A stretch of DNA of 6,664 bases from an uncultured Eubacterium sp. (lineage in GTDB: Bacteria > Bacillota > Clostridia > Lachnospirales > Lachnospiraceae): NCBI GenBank assembly GCA_958446835.1, contig CAUCXT010000079.1, positions 1 to 6,664 on the forward strand. Direction: 5' to 3'. How positions within the stretch are numbered: the stretch's first letter is position 1; each line of letters begins with the position of its first letter. Shown in pieces: positions 5,957 to 6,664 of this stretch. Below the pieces are notes generated by a model. It worked only from the letters and a program-made list of their open reading frames with translations, did not search any database and was not told the origin of the DNA. The translations under genes and the position numbers were made by a program.

Positions 5957-6203
5957 CTGGTTGATTGAGCTGTAGGGTGCGGTTATTTTTGCTTTGAAAT
6001 TAAAAAGTGATTAACGGTGGTTTATAATTGGCGGGTAGGGGTTGTGCGATATGCATGGATATATTATAGTTAATTTGGAGCATATTTTTTTGATAAATTC
6101 TGATATTTTCTATTTTAAATGTTTGATTTAAGTGTTTCAAACTGTTTTAAAAGTCTATGCTCTGTTTCCAGTGGTGATAAAATGAAAAAGAGAGGATGGT
6201 TTG
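5957..6203 (+). other. AT-rich gap without a gene, before the nuclease gene
   Basis: No ORF of credible length or RNA gene is visible. The base composition drops strongly towards A and T from about 6060. Possible promoter pieces are TTGATA (6090-6095) with TATTTT (6111-6116), spacer only 15, and TTGATT (6123-6128) with TTTAAA (6146-6151), spacer 17. None is convincing by itself. I see no insertion-sequence end or target duplication. Confidence 0.5.
6121..6142. repeat. Small inverted repeat, operator-like
   Basis: GTTTGA (6121-6126) and TCAAAC (6137-6142) form an exact inverted repeat with a 10-nt spacer. It overlaps the candidate -35 at 6123-6128 upstream of the nuclease gene, where a repressor could sit. 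A six-base arm in AT-rich DNA can occur by chance. Confidence 0.25.
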
Positions 6204-6664
6204 ATGGGAAAAGAGACATATTTGGCTTATACTATATCACAGACTGAGTATGAGGCAAGATATGACAAGGCTGCGAAAAAGCTGCTTGCTAATAAGCTTG
6301 TACTTGCACACATACTGAAGGGCTGCGTGGCTGAATACAGCGGGTGTAATATCTTGGATATAGCAGGAAAGTATATAGAAGGGGAGCCGGAGATTGGCAC
6401 TGTCGGTGTTCATATAGATGATACCGGTCGGGAATTAGATACTAAGGTACAAGGGATAAATAGTGAGGAGTCATCACAGTATGAGGGAAATACTTTTTAT
6501 GATGTTCGTTTCAATGCGATAGCACCGCAAGCCGGTAGAAAAGAGGTTATCCGGCTTATCATCAATGTTGAGGCACAGAATGAGTTTTCGCTGAAGTACC
6601 CTCTGATAAAAAGGGCAATATACTATTGTGGAAGAATGATATCGGCACAATATGGAACAGTATT
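6204..6664 (+). CDS. PD-(D/E)XK nuclease-family (Rpn/putative transposase) protein, 3' truncated by window
   Basis: The frame is open from ATG 6204 to the window edge, 153 residues visible, and was found by translating the end of the window. AGAGGA (6191-6196) is a good Shine-Dalgarno site 7 nt before the ATG. The sequence matches a family frequent in gut Lachnospiraceae and usually annotated as PD-(D/E)XK nuclease family transposase or Rpn-type recombination-promoting nuclease. Recognisable blocks are KKLLANKLVLAHILKG (25-40), YIEGEPEIGTVGVH (57-70), FYDVRFNAIAP (98-108) and LIINVEAQNEFSLKYPLIKR (118-137). Asp100 and the Glu123-Ala-Gln125 pair are the likely catalytic D and ExQ residues of the nuclease fold. 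YYCGRMISAQYGT (140-152) is a further family block. Rpn proteins cut DNA and some have been linked to recombination or phage defence; the role here is not known. The C-terminal half is outside the window, so intactness cannot be judged. Confidence 0.8.
   Translation, partial: MGKETYLAYTISQTEYEARYDKAAKKLLANKLVLAHILKGCVAEYSGCNILDIAGKYIEGEPEIGTVGVHIDDTGRELDTKVQGINSEESSQYEGNTFYDVRFNAIAPQAGRKEVIRLIINVEAQNEFSLKYPLIKRAIYYCGRMISAQYGTV

Noticed and set aside
6023..6028. Perfect TATAAT as a -10 box
   Set aside because: No acceptable -35 lies 16-18 nt upstream; the nearest, TTGAAA at 5994-5999, is 23 nt away.
5877..6203. CRISPR array, tRNA or insertion-sequence ends in the largest gap
   Set aside because: No regularly spaced repeats, no cloverleaf arms and no terminal inverted repeats were seen.
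6182..6247. Short 21-codon ORF beginning ATG 6182 (MKKRGWFDG)
   Set aside because: It has no good ribosome site and overlaps the start of the nuclease gene in another frame; the Shine-Dalgarno site fits ATG 6204. A leader peptide cannot be fully excluded.

Overview
The window reads as a low-to-moderate-GC, spore-forming Firmicute, most likely a Lachnospiraceae-type clostridium. The basis is a CotS-type spore coat kinase-fold protein, a SipL-type SPOCS/LysM spore morphogenesis protein, strong Shine-Dalgarno sites, GTG starts, and a PD-(D/E)XK 'putative transposase' of a kind common in gut Lachnospiraceae. The family-level placement is inference from remembered family resemblance; no search was run.

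Layout, all genes on the + strand: (1) 1-1130, the CCA-adding tRNA nucleotidyltransferase, cut at its 5' end by the window edge. (2) 1131-1196, a very compact intergenic region whose hairpin resembles the cca terminator and also carries the ribosome binding site of the next gene. (3) 1197-2300, a CotS-family protein. (4) 2319-3713, a membrane-anchored PEGA-domain protein 18 nt downstream, probably in the same transcript. (5) 3772-4212, a small PrcB-like lipoprotein with a sigma-E-like promoter in front. (6) 4213-4328, a second hairpin with T-run that again contains the ribosome binding site of the next gene. (7) 4329-5876, the SPOCS/LysM protein, closely resembling SipL in length and architecture. 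(8) 5913-5956, a strong intrinsic terminator. (9) 5957-6203, an AT-rich gap with only weak promoter-like and operator-like sequences. (10) 6204 to the window end, a PD-(D/E)XK nuclease-family (Rpn/transposase-like) gene, cut at its 3' end.

Functionally, genes 3 to 7 look like a small mother-cell sporulation island between a housekeeping gene and an accessory nuclease. CotS-like and SipL-like proteins belong to the spore coat and its assembly platform. The PEGA and PrcB proteins between them are candidates for spore-envelope surface or lipoprotein roles by position only.

The most interesting observation is regulatory. In front of both cotS and sipL, sigma-E-like -35/-10 elements with the same 14-nt spacing overlap or end the left arm of a terminator-like hairpin, and the right arm holds the Shine-Dalgarno sequence directly before a GTG start. 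Read-through RNA would have a terminator and a masked ribosome site. RNA started at the embedded promoter would lack the left arm and leave the site free. This is a model from sequence reading and has not been demonstrated.
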